Below are positions 18,176 to 32,067 of a stretch of 64,000 nucleotides of DNA, in pieces. The position numbers were made by a program, and so were the translations under genes. The stretch is from Tessaracoccus sp. MC1679 (GTDB taxonomy: Bacteria > Actinomycetota > Actinomycetes > Propionibacteriales > Propionibacteriaceae). The stretch spans positions 300,304 to 364,303 of the forward strand of contig NZ_JACJGB010000006.1 in NCBI RefSeq assembly GCF_014164775.1, in the 5' to 3' direction. The first letter of the stretch is position 1. Each line of letters opens with the position of its first letter. A model generated the notes under the pieces. The model was given only the letters and a program-made list of their open reading frames with translations, was not told the origin of the DNA and did no database searches.

Positions 18176-20077
18176 TTAGCCCAGCTGCCCGATGATGACG
18201 ACGCCCGCGAGGACGAGGACGCCGACACCGAGGATGAGGCCGTAGCTGCGCACGTAGCCGTTCTGGCTCCTACGCAGCCAGGCACCCAGGCCGGTGGCGA
18301 GGCTCGCGCTGCCCATCGCGGCCCCGTCGACGGTGCCGCGATCGAACCATGCGAGGCCGGTGGCCAGGCCCTTGGCGGGGCGGACGATGGCGTGCTCGTT
18401 GAAGGCATCGCCGTACAGGTCGTTGCGGCCCGCGAGCACCAGGGGGTTGGCGGTGGCGGGTGCGTCGACGGGGATGTCGTGGCGGTGGAGGAACCATCCG
18501 ATGGCGACACCGACGGCCACCACGGCCATCGTCAGCAGGCCCACCGGGGTGAAGGTGAACAGGCCGGTCTCGTGGGGATGCTGTCCGGTGGACTCCTCGA
18601 GCCACCCCTGGATCCAGCCGTTCATGAACAGTCCGGAGACGATGGACAGCACGGCGAGCACGATCAGGGGCACGGTCATGACCAGTGGCGACTCGTGGGG
18701 GTGCACGTCCTTCTCCCAGCGCTTGGCGCCGAAGAACGTCATCATCATCAGCCTCGTCATGTAGTAGGCCGTCACCCCGGCGCCGAGCAGCGCCAGGACC
18801 CCGATGACCGTGTTCTCGTGGAACGCGGCCTCGATGATGTGGTCCTTGGAGTAGAAGCCGGACGTGAACGGGAAGCCGATGATGGCCAGGTAGCCCATCG
18901 CGAACGTGTAGAAGGTGACCCGCATGCTCTTGGCCAGGGCACCGTAGTGGCGCATGTTCACGTCGTCGTTCATGCCGTGCATGACGGAGCCGGCGCCGAG
19001 GAACATGTTGGCCTTGAAGAAGCCGTGGGTCAGCAGGTGGAAGATGGCGAAGGAGGCTCCTGCCGGGCCGAGGCCCGCGGCGAGCATCATGTAGCCGATC
19101 TGGGACATGGTGGAGCCGGCGAGGACCTTCTTGATGTCGTCCTTCGACGAGCCGATCCAGGCGCCCGCCAGCAGGGTGACGGTGCCGACGATGGCGACGG
19201 CCGTGGTGGCCACCTCCGTCTGCGCGTAGATGGCGTTTGAGCGGACCACCAGGTAGACGCCCGCGGTCACCATGGTGGCGGCGTGGATGAGGGCCGACAC
19301 CGGGGTGGGGCCCTCCATCGCGTCAAGCAGCCAGGACTGCAACGGGACCTGCGCGGACTTACCGGCGGCGCCCAGCAGCAGCAACAGGCCGATGAGCGTG
19401 GCCCACACCGGGTCCAGCGACGCGGCCCCGGCGTTGACGTCTGCGAAGTTCACGCTGCCGAACATGGCCAGCATGGTGAAGATCGCCATGCTGAGGCCCA
19501 GGTCGCCGACGCGGTTGACGATGAACGCCTTGTTGCCGGCGGCCGCGGCCGAGGGCTTGTGCGCCCAGAAGGAGATCAGCAGGAACGACGCCAGACCGAC
19601 GCCCTCCCAGCCGAGGAACAGCACCAGGTAGTTGTTCGCCAGCACCAGCGTCAGCATGGCCGCGATGAACAGGTTGAGGTAGGCGAAGAACCGACGGCGA
19701 CGGTCGTCGTGGGCCATGTAGCCGATCGAGTAGACGTGGATCAGGGACCCGACGCCGGTGATCAGGAGCACGAACAGGATGGACAGCGGATCGACCAGCA
19801 GGCCGAACTCGATGGTCCATGCGCCGGTGGCGATCCACTCGTAGACGGACACATCGAGGTGCCGCGCGTCCGCGGGGCTGGTCAGGAGCTGAATGAACAG
19901 CACGAGGCCCAGTGCGAAGGACACGATGGGAGCGAGGGTGGCCAGCAGGTGGCCCCAGGAGTCGCTCATCCCGCCGGCCAGCAGCAGGAACGCCGCGGTG
20001 GCCAGTGGAATCGCGATCAGCAGCCAGGACATGGCGCCCGATGCGGACAGGGCGGAAACGGATTCGAGGAGTTGCAC
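18176..20077 (-). CDS. nuoL: NADH-quinone oxidoreductase subunit L
   Basis: 633-residue distal antiporter-like subunit. WEGVGLASFLLISFW (the conserved glutamate helix), KSAQVPLQSWLLDAMEGPTPVSALIHAATMVTAGVYL split across TM7-8, and DDIKKVLAGSTMSQIGYM are diagnostic. The C-terminal part contains the long lateral amphipathic helix region and a final membrane anchor (YGLILGVGVLVLAGVVIIGQ). 13 bases downstream of nuoK. Confidence 0.95.
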   Translation of the reverse strand: MQLLESVSALSASGAMSWLLIAIPLATAAFLLLAGGMSDSWGHLLATLAPIVSFALGLVLFIQLLTSPADARHLDVSVYEWIATGAWTIEFGLLVDPLSILFVLLITGVGSLIHVYSIGYMAHDDRRRRFFAYLNLFIAAMLTLVLANNYLVLFLGWEGVGLASFLLISFWAHKPSAAAAGNKAFIVNRVGDLGLSMAIFTMLAMFGSVNFADVNAGAASLDPVWATLIGLLLLLGAAGKSAQVPLQSWLLDAMEGPTPVSALIHAATMVTAGVYLVVRSNAIYAQTEVATTAVAIVGTVTLLAGAWIGSSKDDIKKVLAGSTMSQIGYMMLAAGLGPAGASFAIFHLLTHGFFKANMFLGAGSVMHGMNDDVNMRHYGALAKSMRVTFYTFAMGYLAIIGFPFTSGFYSKDHIIEAAFHENTVIGVLALLGAGVTAYYMTRLMMMTFFGAKRWEKDVHPHESPLVMTVPLIVLAVLSIVSGLFMNGWIQGWLEESTGQHPHETGLFTFTPVGLLTMAVVAVGVAIGWFLHRHDIPVDAPATANPLVLAGRNDLYGDAFNEHAIVRPAKGLATGLAWFDRGTVDGAAMGSASLATGLGAWLRRSQNGYVRSYGLILGVGVLVLAGVVIIGQLG

Positions 20078-20090
20078 GCTTCTAAACCCC

Positions 20091-20390
20091 TTAGAACTTC
20101 ATCAGATTGGCGTCGTCGACCGAAGCCGAGCGGCGGGCACGATACACGGCGACGATGATCGCCAGGCCCACCACGACCTCGGCGGCCGCCACCACCATCA
20201 CGAAGAAGGCCGCGACGAGTCCGTCGAGGTTTCCGTGATAGTTGGCGAAGGCGACGAAGGCGAGGTTGGTGGCGTTGAGCGTCAGCTCGATGCTCATGAA
20301 GGCGATGATCGCGTTGCGGCGCAGCAGGAAGCCCGCGACGCCGATCGCGAAGAGGATCGCCGAGAGAACCAGGTAGCCCTCGGGGTTCAT
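20091..20390 (-). CDS. nuoK: NADH-quinone oxidoreductase subunit K
   Basis: 99-residue three-helix membrane subunit starting [17 protein letters not shown]. Both proton-channel glutamates are seen: the one in [18 protein letters not shown] and the one in [20 protein letters not shown] start at the ATG with first base 20390, which overlaps the nuoJ stop by 4 bases; the open frame extends far upstream but only through nuoJ in another frame. Confidence 0.94.
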   Translation of the reverse strand: MNPEGYLVLSAILFAIGVAGFLLRRNAIIAFMSIELTLNATNLAFVAFANYHGNLDGLVAAFFVMVVAAAEVVVGLAIIVAVYRARRSASVDDANLMKF

Positions 20391-21208
20391 TCGTCGTCTC
20401 CTTCGATCTCGTCGGTCTTGCCGGCGATGGCGGCGTAGGCCGCGGTGGTGGGCGCGCGCAGCTCGTTGACGTCCACGATCGCCCCACGCATGGCGAGCGT
20501 CTTGGACACCGACTTCTCCGCGACCGAGCCGTCGGGGAGCAGCGCCGGGGTGGAGATGGCGTTGTGGCGCGCGAACACGCCCGAGCTGGGCAGCGGACCA
20601 GGGTGCACGCCGTCCTCGGCGTAGGCGCGGACGCGTTCCTGCAGGGACTCGGTCTGCGAAGTCTTCTTCGACAGCTGCTCGCCGTGCGCAAGGATCATGG
20701 CCCCGACGGCGGCCGTGATGAGCAGCGCGGCGGTGGCTTCGAAGATGAACACGTACTTGCTGAACAGCAGCGCGGCGAGCGAGGGGATGTTGCCCCCGTA
20801 CTCCGCGTTGGCCTCCGTCAGCCCGGCGGGAGCGCCGTTGACAGCGAACTGTCCGACCCCCATCACCAGCAGGGCGCCGAGGCCGAGGGCAACCAGCACG
20901 GCCGAGACGCGGTGACCCTTGATGGTCTCCACCACCGAGTCGGTGGAGTCCACGCCGACGAGCATCACCACGAAGAGGAACAGCATGAGGATGGCGCCGG
21001 TGTAGACGATGATCTGGATGACGAAGAGGAAGGGGGCGTCGTTGGCGGCGTAGAGCACAGCCAGGCTGACCATGACTCCGGCCATGAAGATGGCGGAGTG
21101 GACCGGCTTGCGCGCGAGCAGGAGACCGAGCGCGCACACCACCGCGATGGGGGCGCACACCCAGAAGGCCACTTCGCTGGCGGTCACCAGCGGGATCAGG
21201 GGGATCAT
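20387..21208 (-). CDS. nuoJ: NADH-quinone oxidoreductase subunit J
   Basis: 273-residue membrane subunit with five predicted helices in the first 170 residues ([62 protein letters not shown] with the conserved pi-bulge TM3 sequence). About 100 hydrophilic residues follow ([16 protein letters not shown]...), a C-terminal extension found in actinobacterial NuoJ. The ATG at 21208 overlaps nuoI by 4 bases; upstream extension of the frame is only shadow of nuoI. Confidence 0.93.
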   Translation of the reverse strand: MIPLIPLVTASEVAFWVCAPIAVVCALGLLLARKPVHSAIFMAGVMVSLAVLYAANDAPFLFVIQIIVYTGAILMLFLFVVMLVGVDSTDSVVETIKGHRVSAVLVALGLGALLVMGVGQFAVNGAPAGLTEANAEYGGNIPSLAALLFSKYVFIFEATAALLITAAVGAMILAHGEQLSKKTSQTESLQERVRAYAEDGVHPGPLPSSGVFARHNAISTPALLPDGSVAEKSVSKTLAMRGAIVDVNELRAPTTAAYAAIAGKTDEIEGDDE

Positions 21209-21762
21209 TGGGCCGCTCCTGTGGTGGTGGCTGTGCGCGTGTCCGGCTTGCCGGTCTCCGGCAGGCCGAGGAAGTAGGACTGCTCGTCGTCCCCGAGCCT
21301 GCGGGGGTGCGGGGGCTGCTCCATGCCACTGAGCAGAGGAGCCAACAGGTCCTGCTTCTCGTAGATCAGCTTGGTGCGCGAATCGTCGGAGAGCTTGAAG
21401 TCGTTGGTCATCGTCAACGCCCGCGTGGGGCAGGCCTCGATGCACAGGCCGCAGAAGATGCAGCGCAGGTAGTTGATCTGGTAGACGCTGCCGTAGCGCT
21501 CTCCGGGTGAGTAGCGGTCGTCGTCGGTGTTGTCGCCGCCCTCGACGTAGATCGCGTCCGCGGGACAGGCCCACGCGCACAGCTCGCAGCCCACGCACTT
21601 CTCCAGGCCGTCCGGCCAGCGGTTGAGCTGGTGGCGGCCGTGGAAACGCGGCATGGTGACCTTCTCCGCGCCCTTCTTGTGCGGATAGGACTGCGTGAAG
21701 GTCTTGCGGAACATCGTGTTGAACGTGACGCCGAAACCGGCCCACGGGTCAAGTAGTCCCAT
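21205..21762 (-). CDS. nuoI: NADH-quinone oxidoreductase subunit I
   Basis: 185-residue 23-kDa subunit carrying clusters N6a and N6b. Two C-x2-C-x2-C-x3-CP motifs are present: [15 protein letters not shown] and [33 protein letters not shown] is the usual lead-in. Links NuoG electron flow to NuoB. Overlaps nuoH by one base. Confidence 0.96.
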   Translation of the reverse strand: MGLLDPWAGFGVTFNTMFRKTFTQSYPHKKGAEKVTMPRFHGRHQLNRWPDGLEKCVGCELCAWACPADAIYVEGGDNTDDDRYSPGERYGSVYQINYLRCIFCGLCIEACPTRALTMTNDFKLSDDSRTKLIYEKQDLLAPLLSGMEQPPHPRRLGDDEQSYFLGLPETGKPDTRTATTTGAAQ

Positions 21763-23084
21763 CAGGATTCCTTCCCTTCGGAGGCGGCCGGCTCGGCCGG
21801 CTCGGTCGTGTCATCCCCGCGGCCGGAGACGACGCCGGCGAATTCGGGAAGCAGCTGGCCTGGACGTGGCGGAGTGGGATAGCCACCGGCGAACGCGTCG
21901 AAGATCTCGCCGTCGGGTGCCACAAAGGGCTCCGGCTCGTCGGAGACGCGGTCCTTGCCGCCGAAGATGAGATACACCACCACGACGAGCGCCAGGCCCA
22001 GGCCGATGGTGTATCCGGGGGCGATGGCGATCATCAGGATCCACACCAGCGAGATCGGGATGAGTCCCTTCCATCCGAGGTTCATGAACTGGTCGTACCG
22101 GAAGCGGGGCAGCGTGCCACGGAGCCAGACGAAGACCGAGATGAGCAGCTGCACCTTGATCATGAAGAAGATCGGGCCCAGCCATGGGTTGTTCAGGAAC
22201 GGGATGAGGTTGAGCGGCCACGGGGGCAGGTAGCCGCCGAGGAACAGCGTCGTGCACACCGCCGAGACAGTGGCCATGTTGATGTACTCGGCGAGGAAGA
22301 ACAGGGCGTACCGGAAACCCGAGTATTCGGTGAGGTAGCCCGAGACCAGCTCCGACTCGCACTCCGGCAGGTCGAAGGGTGCGCGGTTGGTCTCGCCCAC
22401 CATGGAGATGCCGTAGATCACGAAGGAGGGGAACAGCAGGATGGCGTACCAGCCGGTGATGCCCGGGTCGAAGGTCATGTCCGTGAGCGGGACGCGGAAC
22501 AGGATGGTCTCCCGCTGCGCCTCGACGATCTGCGAGGTCGACATCGATCCCGCCTGCAGGAACACCGCCACCATGGACAGCCCCATCGCGATCTCGTAGG
22601 AGATCATCTGGGCGGTGGAGCGGATCGAGCCGAGGAAGGAGTAGGTGGAGTTACCAGCCCACCCCGCCAGGACGATGCCGTAGATGCCGATCGAGGCTAT
22701 CGCGAGGATGAACAGCGCGGACACCGGCAGGTCGGTCACCTGGAGGCGGGTGGTGACGCCGAACATCTCCACCTCCCCGCCGAAGGGGATCACGGTCCAG
22801 ATGGTGAAGGCCGCCACGGCCGTGAGGATGGGGGCGAGGTTGAACACCACCTTGTCCGCGTTCTTGGGGCGGAAGTCCTCCTTGACGAGGAGTTTCGCGC
22901 CGTCCGCCAAGGCCTGGCCCAGGCCGAACGGGCCGTTCATGATGGGGCCCAGGCGGTGCTGCATCTTGCCGACGAGGCGGCGCTCGTACCAGACGTTGAA
23001 GATGGTCCAGACCAGGAGGATGACGAAGACCGCCACCACCTTGATCAGGATCAGCCACCAGGGGTCCTGGAAGAAGATGTTCAT
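21762..23084 (-). CDS. nuoH: NADH-quinone oxidoreductase subunit H
   Basis: 440-residue quinone-site membrane subunit. [15 protein letters not shown] near residue 33, [24 protein letters not shown] (seen in two parts), [20 protein letters not shown] and [19 protein letters not shown] are the conserved Q-chamber loops. The C-terminal 60 residues are a charged cytoplasmic extension. Confidence 0.96.
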   Translation of the reverse strand: MNIFFQDPWWLILIKVVAVFVILLVWTIFNVWYERRLVGKMQHRLGPIMNGPFGLGQALADGAKLLVKEDFRPKNADKVVFNLAPILTAVAAFTIWTVIPFGGEVEMFGVTTRLQVTDLPVSALFILAIASIGIYGIVLAGWAGNSTYSFLGSIRSTAQMISYEIAMGLSMVAVFLQAGSMSTSQIVEAQRETILFRVPLTDMTFDPGITGWYAILLFPSFVIYGISMVGETNRAPFDLPECESELVSGYLTEYSGFRYALFFLAEYINMATVSAVCTTLFLGGYLPPWPLNLIPFLNNPWLGPIFFMIKVQLLISVFVWLRGTLPRFRYDQFMNLGWKGLIPISLVWILMIAIAPGYTIGLGLALVVVVYLIFGGKDRVSDEPEPFVAPDGEIFDAFAGGYPTPPRPGQLLPEFAGVVSGRGDDTTEPAEPAASEGKES

Positions 23085-23087
23085 GGC

Positions 23088-25492
23088 TCAGACTCCTTCA
23101 TCCACTGAGACGGCCGTCACACGGACGGGTGCGCCGGGCGTCACGGGGAGGCGTTCGGCGCTGTTCGGGTTCAGGGGAACCCACACCACGTCGTCGGCCA
23201 TGTCCGGGGTGACCTCGACCGGAAGGACGACGGACACTCCCCCGGCTTCGACGGTGGCCACCTCGCCGACGCCGAGGCGCTCGGCGGTGGCGGCGGAGAC
23301 GCGGGCGACCGCAGGGCGGGCCGTGGCGCGCAGAGCCAGCTCGAAGTCGTTGCCCTGCGAGGCGTCCAGCAATTCGCGCCACCCGGCCAGGAGGAGGCCG
23401 GGCGCGGAGGGTGCGGCAGCACGAGTGGTGGGTGCCATCGCCCGCTGACCCTCCCAGGTGCCCAGCTCAGCCATGTCCGCGTAGGCCTGCTTCGAGGCTC
23501 GGAAGCCGAGGTTGGATCCGAGCGCGTCCGCGAGGGCGGCGAGGATCCGAAGGTCCGTCATCGGCGAGGTGAGGTTCTTGTTGACCACCTTCACGCGGCC
23601 GTGGCGGTGCTCCCAGTTGAGGAAGTGGCCGGACTGCTCCTCCAGGAGGGCCGCGGGGAACACCACGTCCGCCCGCTCGGTGACCGGCGACATGCGCTGC
23701 TCGATGCTCACCACGAAGCCCGCCTTCTCCAGCCCGTTGAGGGCGGCTGCGGGATCGGCGAGGTCTGAGGGGTCAACACCGGCCACGACCAGCGCCGCGA
23801 GGGTCCCGTCCGCGGCGGCGGAGAACTGCTCATCGGCGGACAGGCCGGTCTCCGAAGGCAGCGACGGCAGGCCCCAGTGGGACGCGACGTCCACCCGGGC
23901 CGCGGCGTCGCTGACCGGGCGTCCCCCGGGCAGCAGCCCGGGGAGGCAGCCGGCCTCGATCGCGCCGATGTCGCCGGCTCGGCGTGGGATCCACGCGAGG
24001 CGGGCGCCCGTGGCGTCAGCCTTGGCCGCGACAGCGCTGAGCAGGCCTGGGAGTGTTCCGGCGCGCTCACCCACCAGGATCACCGTGCCGGCATTGAGAT
24101 CGGTGAGCCCGCCCAGAGCCGCGACCTCGCCGCCCGGGGCGACGGGGACGACGGTGGCGGCGAGCTTCTCGGAGCCCCGCGACGCGAAGGGCGCCAGCGT
24201 GGTGACCTTGAGCCGGTTCTTCCGGACCGCCTTGCGGAGGCGGAGGAACACGATGGGCGACTCGTCCTCGGGTTCGAAGCTGACGAGCACCACGTGGGAC
24301 GCGCTCTCCAGATCGGAGTAGGTGACCGACTGTGTGAGGTGCTGCCCGGCCACGCGGGCGGCGAGGAACTCGGCCTCCTCCGAGGACGCGGGACGCGAGC
24401 GGAAGTCCACGCTGTTGGTGCCCAGGACGGCGCGCGCGAACTTGGCATACCCGTAGGCGTTCTCGACGGTGAGCCGGCCGCCGGTCTGGACGCCGACGGA
24501 GGCGCCTGCGGCCGTCAGCCCGTCAACGGCTGCGTCGATGGCCTCTGGCCACGAGGCGGGCCGCAGCACGCCGTCGCGGCGCACGAGGGGGTGCGTGATC
24601 CGGTCATCGCCGCGGCCATACATGAAGCCGAAGCGGCCCTTGTCGCAGCTCCACTCCTCGTTGATCTCCGGGTTTTCCGAGGCGAGGCGACGCTTGACCT
24701 GGTGGTGGCGCTGATCCGCACGCAACTCACAGCCGGAGGCGCAGTGTTCGCAGGTCACCGTCGTCGACACCAGGTCGAAGGGGCGGGCCTGGAAGCGGTA
24801 GGCCGCGGAGGTGAGGGCCCCGACGGGGCAGATCTGCACCACGTTGCCCGAGAAGTAGGAGTCGTAGGGATCCTGCTCGTAGGTGCCGATCTGCTGGAGG
24901 GCGCCGCGCTCCACCAAGGCGATGAACGGATCACCGGAGATCTGCTCCGAGAAGCGGGTGCAGCGTGCGCACAGCACGCAGCGCTCGCGGTCCAGCAGGA
25001 TCTGCGCGGAGATGCTCACCGGCTTGGGGAAGGTGCGCTTCAGCTCGCGGAAGCGGCTCTCCCCCGGGCCGTGCGAGAGCGCCTGGTTCTGCAGCGGGCA
25101 CTCCCCGCCCTTGTCACAGATGGGGCAGTCCAGCGGGTGGTTGATGAGCAGGAGCTCCAGCATGCCCACCTGCGCCTTCTTGGCGACCGGCGAGGTGACC
25201 TGGGTGTTGACCTTCATGCCCTCGGCCACCGGCATGGTGCAGGAGGCCTGCGGCTTGGGGAACCCCCGGCCGTTGCCGGCGTCGGGGATGTCCACCATGC
25301 ACTGGCGGCAGGCGCCCACCGGGTCCAGCAGTGGGTGGTCGCAGAACCGCGGGATGGCGGTGCCGATCATCTCGGCGGCCCGGATGATGAGGGTGCCCTT
25401 GGGGACGCTCACCTGCGTGCCGTCGATGGTCAGCGTGACCTGCTCCGGCTTCGGCGCGAGCTCCTCGCCGGTCGTCGTCTTCGTGTCGACGC

Positions 25493-25496
<4 letters not shown>
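23088..25496 (-). CDS. nuoG: NADH-quinone oxidoreductase subunit G
   Basis: 802-residue large iron-sulfur subunit. N-terminal 2Fe-2S ligands lie in CDHPLLDPVGACRQCMVD; the His/Cys 4Fe-4S site in LDCPICDKGGECPLQ; a further cluster in CVLCARCTRF; and the extra N7-type site in CEHCASGCELRAD. The remainder is the molybdopterin-oxidoreductase-like domain without need for cofactor. Three bases separate it from nuoH and it overlaps nuoF by 4. Confidence 0.96.
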
Positions 25497-26802
<1,306 letters not shown>

Positions 26803-26806
<4 letters not shown>

Positions 26807-27542
26807 TTGGCGGCCTCCGGCTTCTGAGCGGCCGGCCTGGTGGGGGCCGACGGCGCGGTCCAGTTGTTCTCGCGGGCGATCTCGCGGCCCAGCAGCGATG
26901 CGGGGCCTGCGGAGGGCCCTTCGTCGGCGCGGCCGTCGGGGAAGCCGGCCAGCACGCGCTCGGCCTCACGCCACGAGGTGAGCGTGGCGCCGCGCGGCGA
27001 GACGACCTCCTCGCCGGACATCAGGGCGTCGAGCAGTTCGTCGAGCTTCGCGGGGTCCATATTGTCGAAGAACTCCCAGTTGACCATCGCCACCGGCGCG
27101 AAGTCGCAGGCCGCGTTGCACTCGAGCCGCTCGAGCGAGACCTGACCGTCCGGGGTGGTCTGGTTCTCGTCGATGCCGAGGCGCTTCTTGGCGCGGTCGA
27201 GGAGGGCGTCGCCGCCCATGACGGCGCACAGCGCGGTGGTGCAGACCCCCACGTGGTGCCTGCCTGCGGGGCGCCGCTTGTACATGGTGTAGAAGGTGGC
27301 GACGCCGGAGACCTGGGCGGTGGTGATGCCGAGGACGTCCGCGCAGACCTCGATGCCGCGGGGGCTGACCCGGCCGTCGACCGACTGGACCAGGTGCAGC
27401 ATCGGCAGCAGCGCTGAACGCGGCTGCGGGTAGCGGCCGGCGAGCTCGCGGAGCTCGTCGATCGTGGTGTCGTCGATGTTGGTCGACTGATCCGAGTAGT
27501 CCACCGAGCCGGACTCGGGGAAGTTGCTGGCAAAGTGGCCGC

Positions 27543-27546
<4 letters not shown>
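26803..27546 (-). CDS. nuoE: NADH-quinone oxidoreductase subunit E
   Basis: 247-residue thioredoxin-like 2Fe-2S subunit. Cluster N1a ligands are in [14 protein letters not shown] and [17 protein letters not shown]. The N-terminal helical bundle ([25 protein letters not shown]) is as usual. An extra C-terminal tail of about 40 residues rich in Ala/Pro ends in [10 protein letters not shown]. Overlaps nuoD by 4 bases. Confidence 0.96.
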
Positions 27547-28891
<1,345 letters not shown>

Positions 28892-28892
<1 letters not shown>

Positions 28893-29587
28893 CAGGAGTA
28901 CTTCCTCCGGTTATCGGGAGAGGGAACCTTGGCGCCCTTGTACTCGACGTCGACGCCGCCGAGGGGGTAGTCCTTGCGCTGCGGGTGGCCCTGCCAGTCG
29001 TCGGGCATCAGGATGCGGGTCAGCGACGGGTGCCCGTCGAAGACGATCCCGAACATGTCCCAGGTCTCGCGTTCGTGGTAGTCCGTCATCGGGTACGTGG
29101 CCACCACCGAGGGGATGTGCGGATCCTCCTCCGGGCAGGTCACCTCGAGACGCACGCGACGGTTGTGCGTGTAGCTCAACAGGTGGTAGACGGCGTGGAG
29201 TTCGGCGCCCTTCTGCTGCGGGTAGTGCACGCCGGAGACCGACACGCACACCTCGAAGCGCAGGTGGGCGTCGTCGCGGAACTGGCGCACGACGTCGAGG
29301 AGCTGCTCGCGGGGCACGTAGATGGTCAGCTCGCCGCGATCGAACAGGAAGCGGGCGTCCGCCAGCCCCGGCAGAACTGCGAGGGCGCGGCTCTGGATGG
29401 TGTCGAAGGGCTCCCCGAAGGGGCCCTCAGAGATCCCGGGCATGGCGAGGTCGCGGACCATGCCACCGTAGCCGGAGGTGTCACCGGACCCGCGGGACCA
29501 CATGCCCTCCTGCCTGGCGAACACGGGCTGGGACGTGGGGGCGGCGGCCTCGGCCGGCAGGTTCTGCTCGGGCTGGGTCTCGCTCAT
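28892..29587 (-). CDS. nuoC: NADH-quinone oxidoreductase subunit C
   Basis: 231-residue 30-kDa subunit. The core [22 protein letters not shown] and [27 protein letters not shown]...[11 protein letters not shown] are typical. The first about 60 residues are an Ala/Pro/Gln-rich extension common in actinobacteria. The ATG at 29587 overlaps the nuoB stop; the longer open frame upstream is a shadow of nuoB. Confidence 0.95.
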
Positions 29588-30138
29588 CGCATGAGTCCCT
29601 TCATCTCGACCTTGGCGGGGGCCACCAGCGCTGCCTGCTCCGCCTCTTCGATGGCGGTCACCTCGTTGGGGCCGATGGGCCGGTTCTGGACCTTCTCGCG
29701 CAGCTTGAACATGGCCTCGATGAGCATGTCCGGGCGGGGCGGGCAGCCGGGGATGTACATGTCCACGGGGAGGAAGTGGTCGCAGCCCTGGACGACGGCG
29801 TAGTTGTTGAACATGCCGCCCGAGGAGGCGCAGGCGCCCATCGAGATGACCCACTTCGGGTTGGGCATCTGGTCGTAGACCTGGCGCACCACGGGAGCCA
29901 TCTTCTGGGACACGCGGCCGGAGACGATCATCAGGTCCGCCTGCCTCGGGGAGGCGCGGAACACCTCCTGGCCCCACCTGCCCGCGTCGTAGCGCGGGGT
30001 GCCGTAGGCCATCATCTCGATGGCGCAGCAGGCCAGGCCCATCGTCGCCGGCCAGAAGGAGGCCTTGCGGAGCCAGCCGAACACGCCCTCGACGGTGGTC
30101 AGCAGGATGCCGCTGGGGAGCTTATCTTCGATACCCAT
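29584..30138 (-). CDS. nuoB: NADH-quinone oxidoreductase subunit B
   Basis: 184-residue subunit with cluster N2 ligands: the adjacent pair in [10 protein letters not shown], the Cys in [18 protein letters not shown] and the Cys in [26 protein letters not shown] is the normal actinobacterial start. 14 bases downstream of nuoA. Confidence 0.97.
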   Translation of the reverse strand: MGIEDKLPSGILLTTVEGVFGWLRKASFWPATMGLACCAIEMMAYGTPRYDAGRWGQEVFRASPRQADLMIVSGRVSQKMAPVVRQVYDQMPNPKWVISMGACASSGGMFNNYAVVQGCDHFLPVDMYIPGCPPRPDMLIEAMFKLREKVQNRPIGPNEVTAIEEAEQAALVAPAKVEMKGLMR

Positions 30139-30152
30139 GGTGAGATTTCCCC

Positions 30153-30512
30153 TCAGTCCCAGTCAAGGCCGTTGCGGCGCAGGACATAGAAGTACGCGAT
30201 GAAGACGGTGACGATGAAGACGATCATCTCGACGACGGCGAAGGTCCCCAACTGCCGGTAGGCCACGGCCCACGGGAAGAGGAACACCACCTCGATGTCG
30301 AAGATGATGAACAGCATCGCGGTGATGTAGTACTTGACCGGGAATCGGCCGCCGCCCACGGGCTGCGGGGTGGGCTGGATGCCGCACTCGTAGCTGTCGT
30401 ACTTGGCCCGGTTGTAGCGCCGGGGGCCGACGACGAGGCTGAGCGACATCGAGATCACGACGAAGGCGGTGGCCAGGACCACCATGCCCACGATCGGGAT
30501 GTAGTAATTCAT
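30153..30512 (-). CDS. nuoA: NADH-quinone oxidoreductase subunit A
   Basis: 119-residue three-helix subunit. [25 protein letters not shown] (seen in parts) has the conserved Cys-containing TM1-2 loop; [22 protein letters not shown] is the second-helix signature with conserved acidic residues. First nuo gene; 21 bases after menJ and probably in the same transcript. Confidence 0.96.
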   Translation of the reverse strand: MNYYIPIVGMVVLATAFVVISMSLSLVVGPRRYNRAKYDSYECGIQPTPQPVGGGRFPVKYYITAMLFIIFDIEVVFLFPWAVAYRQLGTFAVVEMIVFIVTVFIAYFYVLRRNGLDWD

Positions 30513-30533
30513 ATCCGTGCTACTTCCTTCCGG

Positions 30534-31832
30534 TCAGGCCGAGGGCGCGGCCTTGCACAGCCCGTTGATGATGCGGTCCATGGCATCACCGCCATGCGAG
30601 TCGGTGAGGTTGGCGAGCAGCTTCATCACGAAGCGCATCAGGGTCTTGCGGGGCAACCCGTACTTGGTGCACAGGTGCATGATCCGCGGGTCACCGATGA
30701 GCTTCACGAAGATGGTGCCGAGGCGATAGTAGCCACCCAGGCTCGCCTTCAATTCCGCGGGGTAGGCCTGCATGGCCTTCTCCGCCGACCTTGTGCCGGC
30801 CCCGCGCGAAAACGCCTCAGCAAGGGCTGAGGCGGCCATCTCGGCGGACTCCATCGCGTAGGCGATGCCCTCGCCGTTGAAGGGGTTGACCATGCCGCCG
30901 GCATCACCGACCAGCACGAGACCCCGGCCGTAGTGGGGCTGGCGGTTGAACGCCATGGGCAGGGCGGCGCCCTGCACCTTCCCCACCATGTTCTGGTCCC
31001 TGAATCCCCACTCCTCCGGCGTGTTGTCCAGCCACGTCTTGAGGAGCGCGCGGTAGTCCGTGTGCCCGAAGCTCTTGGACGTGTTGAGCACTCCGAGGCC
31101 CACGTTGCACGTCCCGTCGCCCATGCCGAACACCCAGCCGTAACCGGGCATCAGGGTGGAGGCGTGCGGCTTGCCGTCCCACAGCTCCAGCCAGGACTCC
31201 AGGTAGTCGTCGTGGGTGCGCGGCGACGTGTAGTAGGTGCGCACGGCCACGCCCATGGGGCGGTCGTCGCGCTTCGTGACGCCCATCGAAACCGCGAGGC
31301 GGGAGGAGTTTCCGTCGGCCGCGACCACGTAGGGGGCGCTGAAGGAGCGCCCGTCCTTGGTGGTGACGCCCGTGATGCGGCCGGTGCGGTCGTCGAGCAC
31401 GGCGCCGTCGACGTTGGCGCCCTCGATGAGGGTGGCCCCCTGCGCGACGGCGTGGCGCGCGAGCATGTCGTCGAAGTCAGAGCGGGGACGGACCAGCCCG
31501 TAGGGCGGGAAGTCAGTGAGGTCCGGCCAGGCCAGCTCGAAGGGCTCGGTGCGGCCGCCGTAGACGCGCAGGCCCTTGTTGTGCAGCCAGCCGTTCGCCT
31601 CGGAGGTGTCGATCCCGATCCGGGTCAGGGCCCGGGTGGCGCGCGGGGTGAGGCCGTCACCACAGACCTTCTCGCGCGGGAAGTGCGACTTCTCGAGGAG
31701 CGTCACGGTCAGTCCGTGCCGTGCCAGGTACGCGGCCGTCGACGATCCTCCCGGCCCGGCGCCAACGACGATGACGTCTGACTCGGTGGGGGTATCGGCG
31801 GGCGCCGCGCCATCAGGCTTGGCGAACGACAT
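30534..31832 (-). CDS. menJ: Menaquinone reductase / geranylgeranyl-reductase-family flavoprotein
   Basis: 432-residue FAD enzyme of the geranylgeranyl reductase family. It has the N-terminal Rossmann motif VIVVGAGPGGSSTAAYLARHG with HFPREKVCGDGLTPRA after it, and the second FAD motif LVLVGDAGGMVNPFNGEGIAYAMESA near residue 300. MenJ of Mycobacterium tuberculosis saturates one isoprene unit of menaquinone. Position immediately ahead of nuoA and in the same direction supports a menaquinone-tailoring role. A chlorophyll-type substrate is excluded by context. Confidence 0.88.
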   Translation of the reverse strand: MSFAKPDGAAPADTPTESDVIVVGAGPGGSSTAAYLARHGLTVTLLEKSHFPREKVCGDGLTPRATRALTRIGIDTSEANGWLHNKGLRVYGGRTEPFELAWPDLTDFPPYGLVRPRSDFDDMLARHAVAQGATLIEGANVDGAVLDDRTGRITGVTTKDGRSFSAPYVVAADGNSSRLAVSMGVTKRDDRPMGVAVRTYYTSPRTHDDYLESWLELWDGKPHASTLMPGYGWVFGMGDGTCNVGLGVLNTSKSFGHTDYRALLKTWLDNTPEEWGFRDQNMVGKVQGAALPMAFNRQPHYGRGLVLVGDAGGMVNPFNGEGIAYAMESAEMAASALAEAFSRGAGTRSAEKAMQAYPAELKASLGGYYRLGTIFVKLIGDPRIMHLCTKYGLPRKTLMRFVMKLLANLTDSHGGDAMDRIINGLCKAAPSA

Positions 31833-32054
31833 GCGTGACTCCTGTCATCGGCGGCGGATCTCGTGGTCAGTCTAGGGGGTGCCCCGAGATTTCGGCCAAC
31901 CGACCGGGAACAGGCCAACCGCGCATGACAAGGCGCTCTGCTTCCATTTACACCACTACTACGTTGCGTAATCCATCGCCCCTAGCCGGGCGTTTATCGG
32001 CCGCGCCATCGCGTCGAACCGCGTTGCCGGGTGGCCTCGTGCCCAGTGCGCGGC

Positions 32055-32060
32055 TATGCT
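32055..32060 (+). promoter_or_regulatory. Candidate -10 element of the isochorismate synthase gene
   Basis: TATGCT ends 7 bases before the GTG at 32068, matching the leaderless pattern seen at several other genes in the window. It lies in the divergent gap with menJ. Confidence 0.35.
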
Positions 32061-32067
32061 CGCGAAG

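Noticed and set aside
20391..21329. N-terminal extension of nuoK
   Set aside because: This part is antiframe to nuoJ; the 99-residue form matches NuoK exactly.
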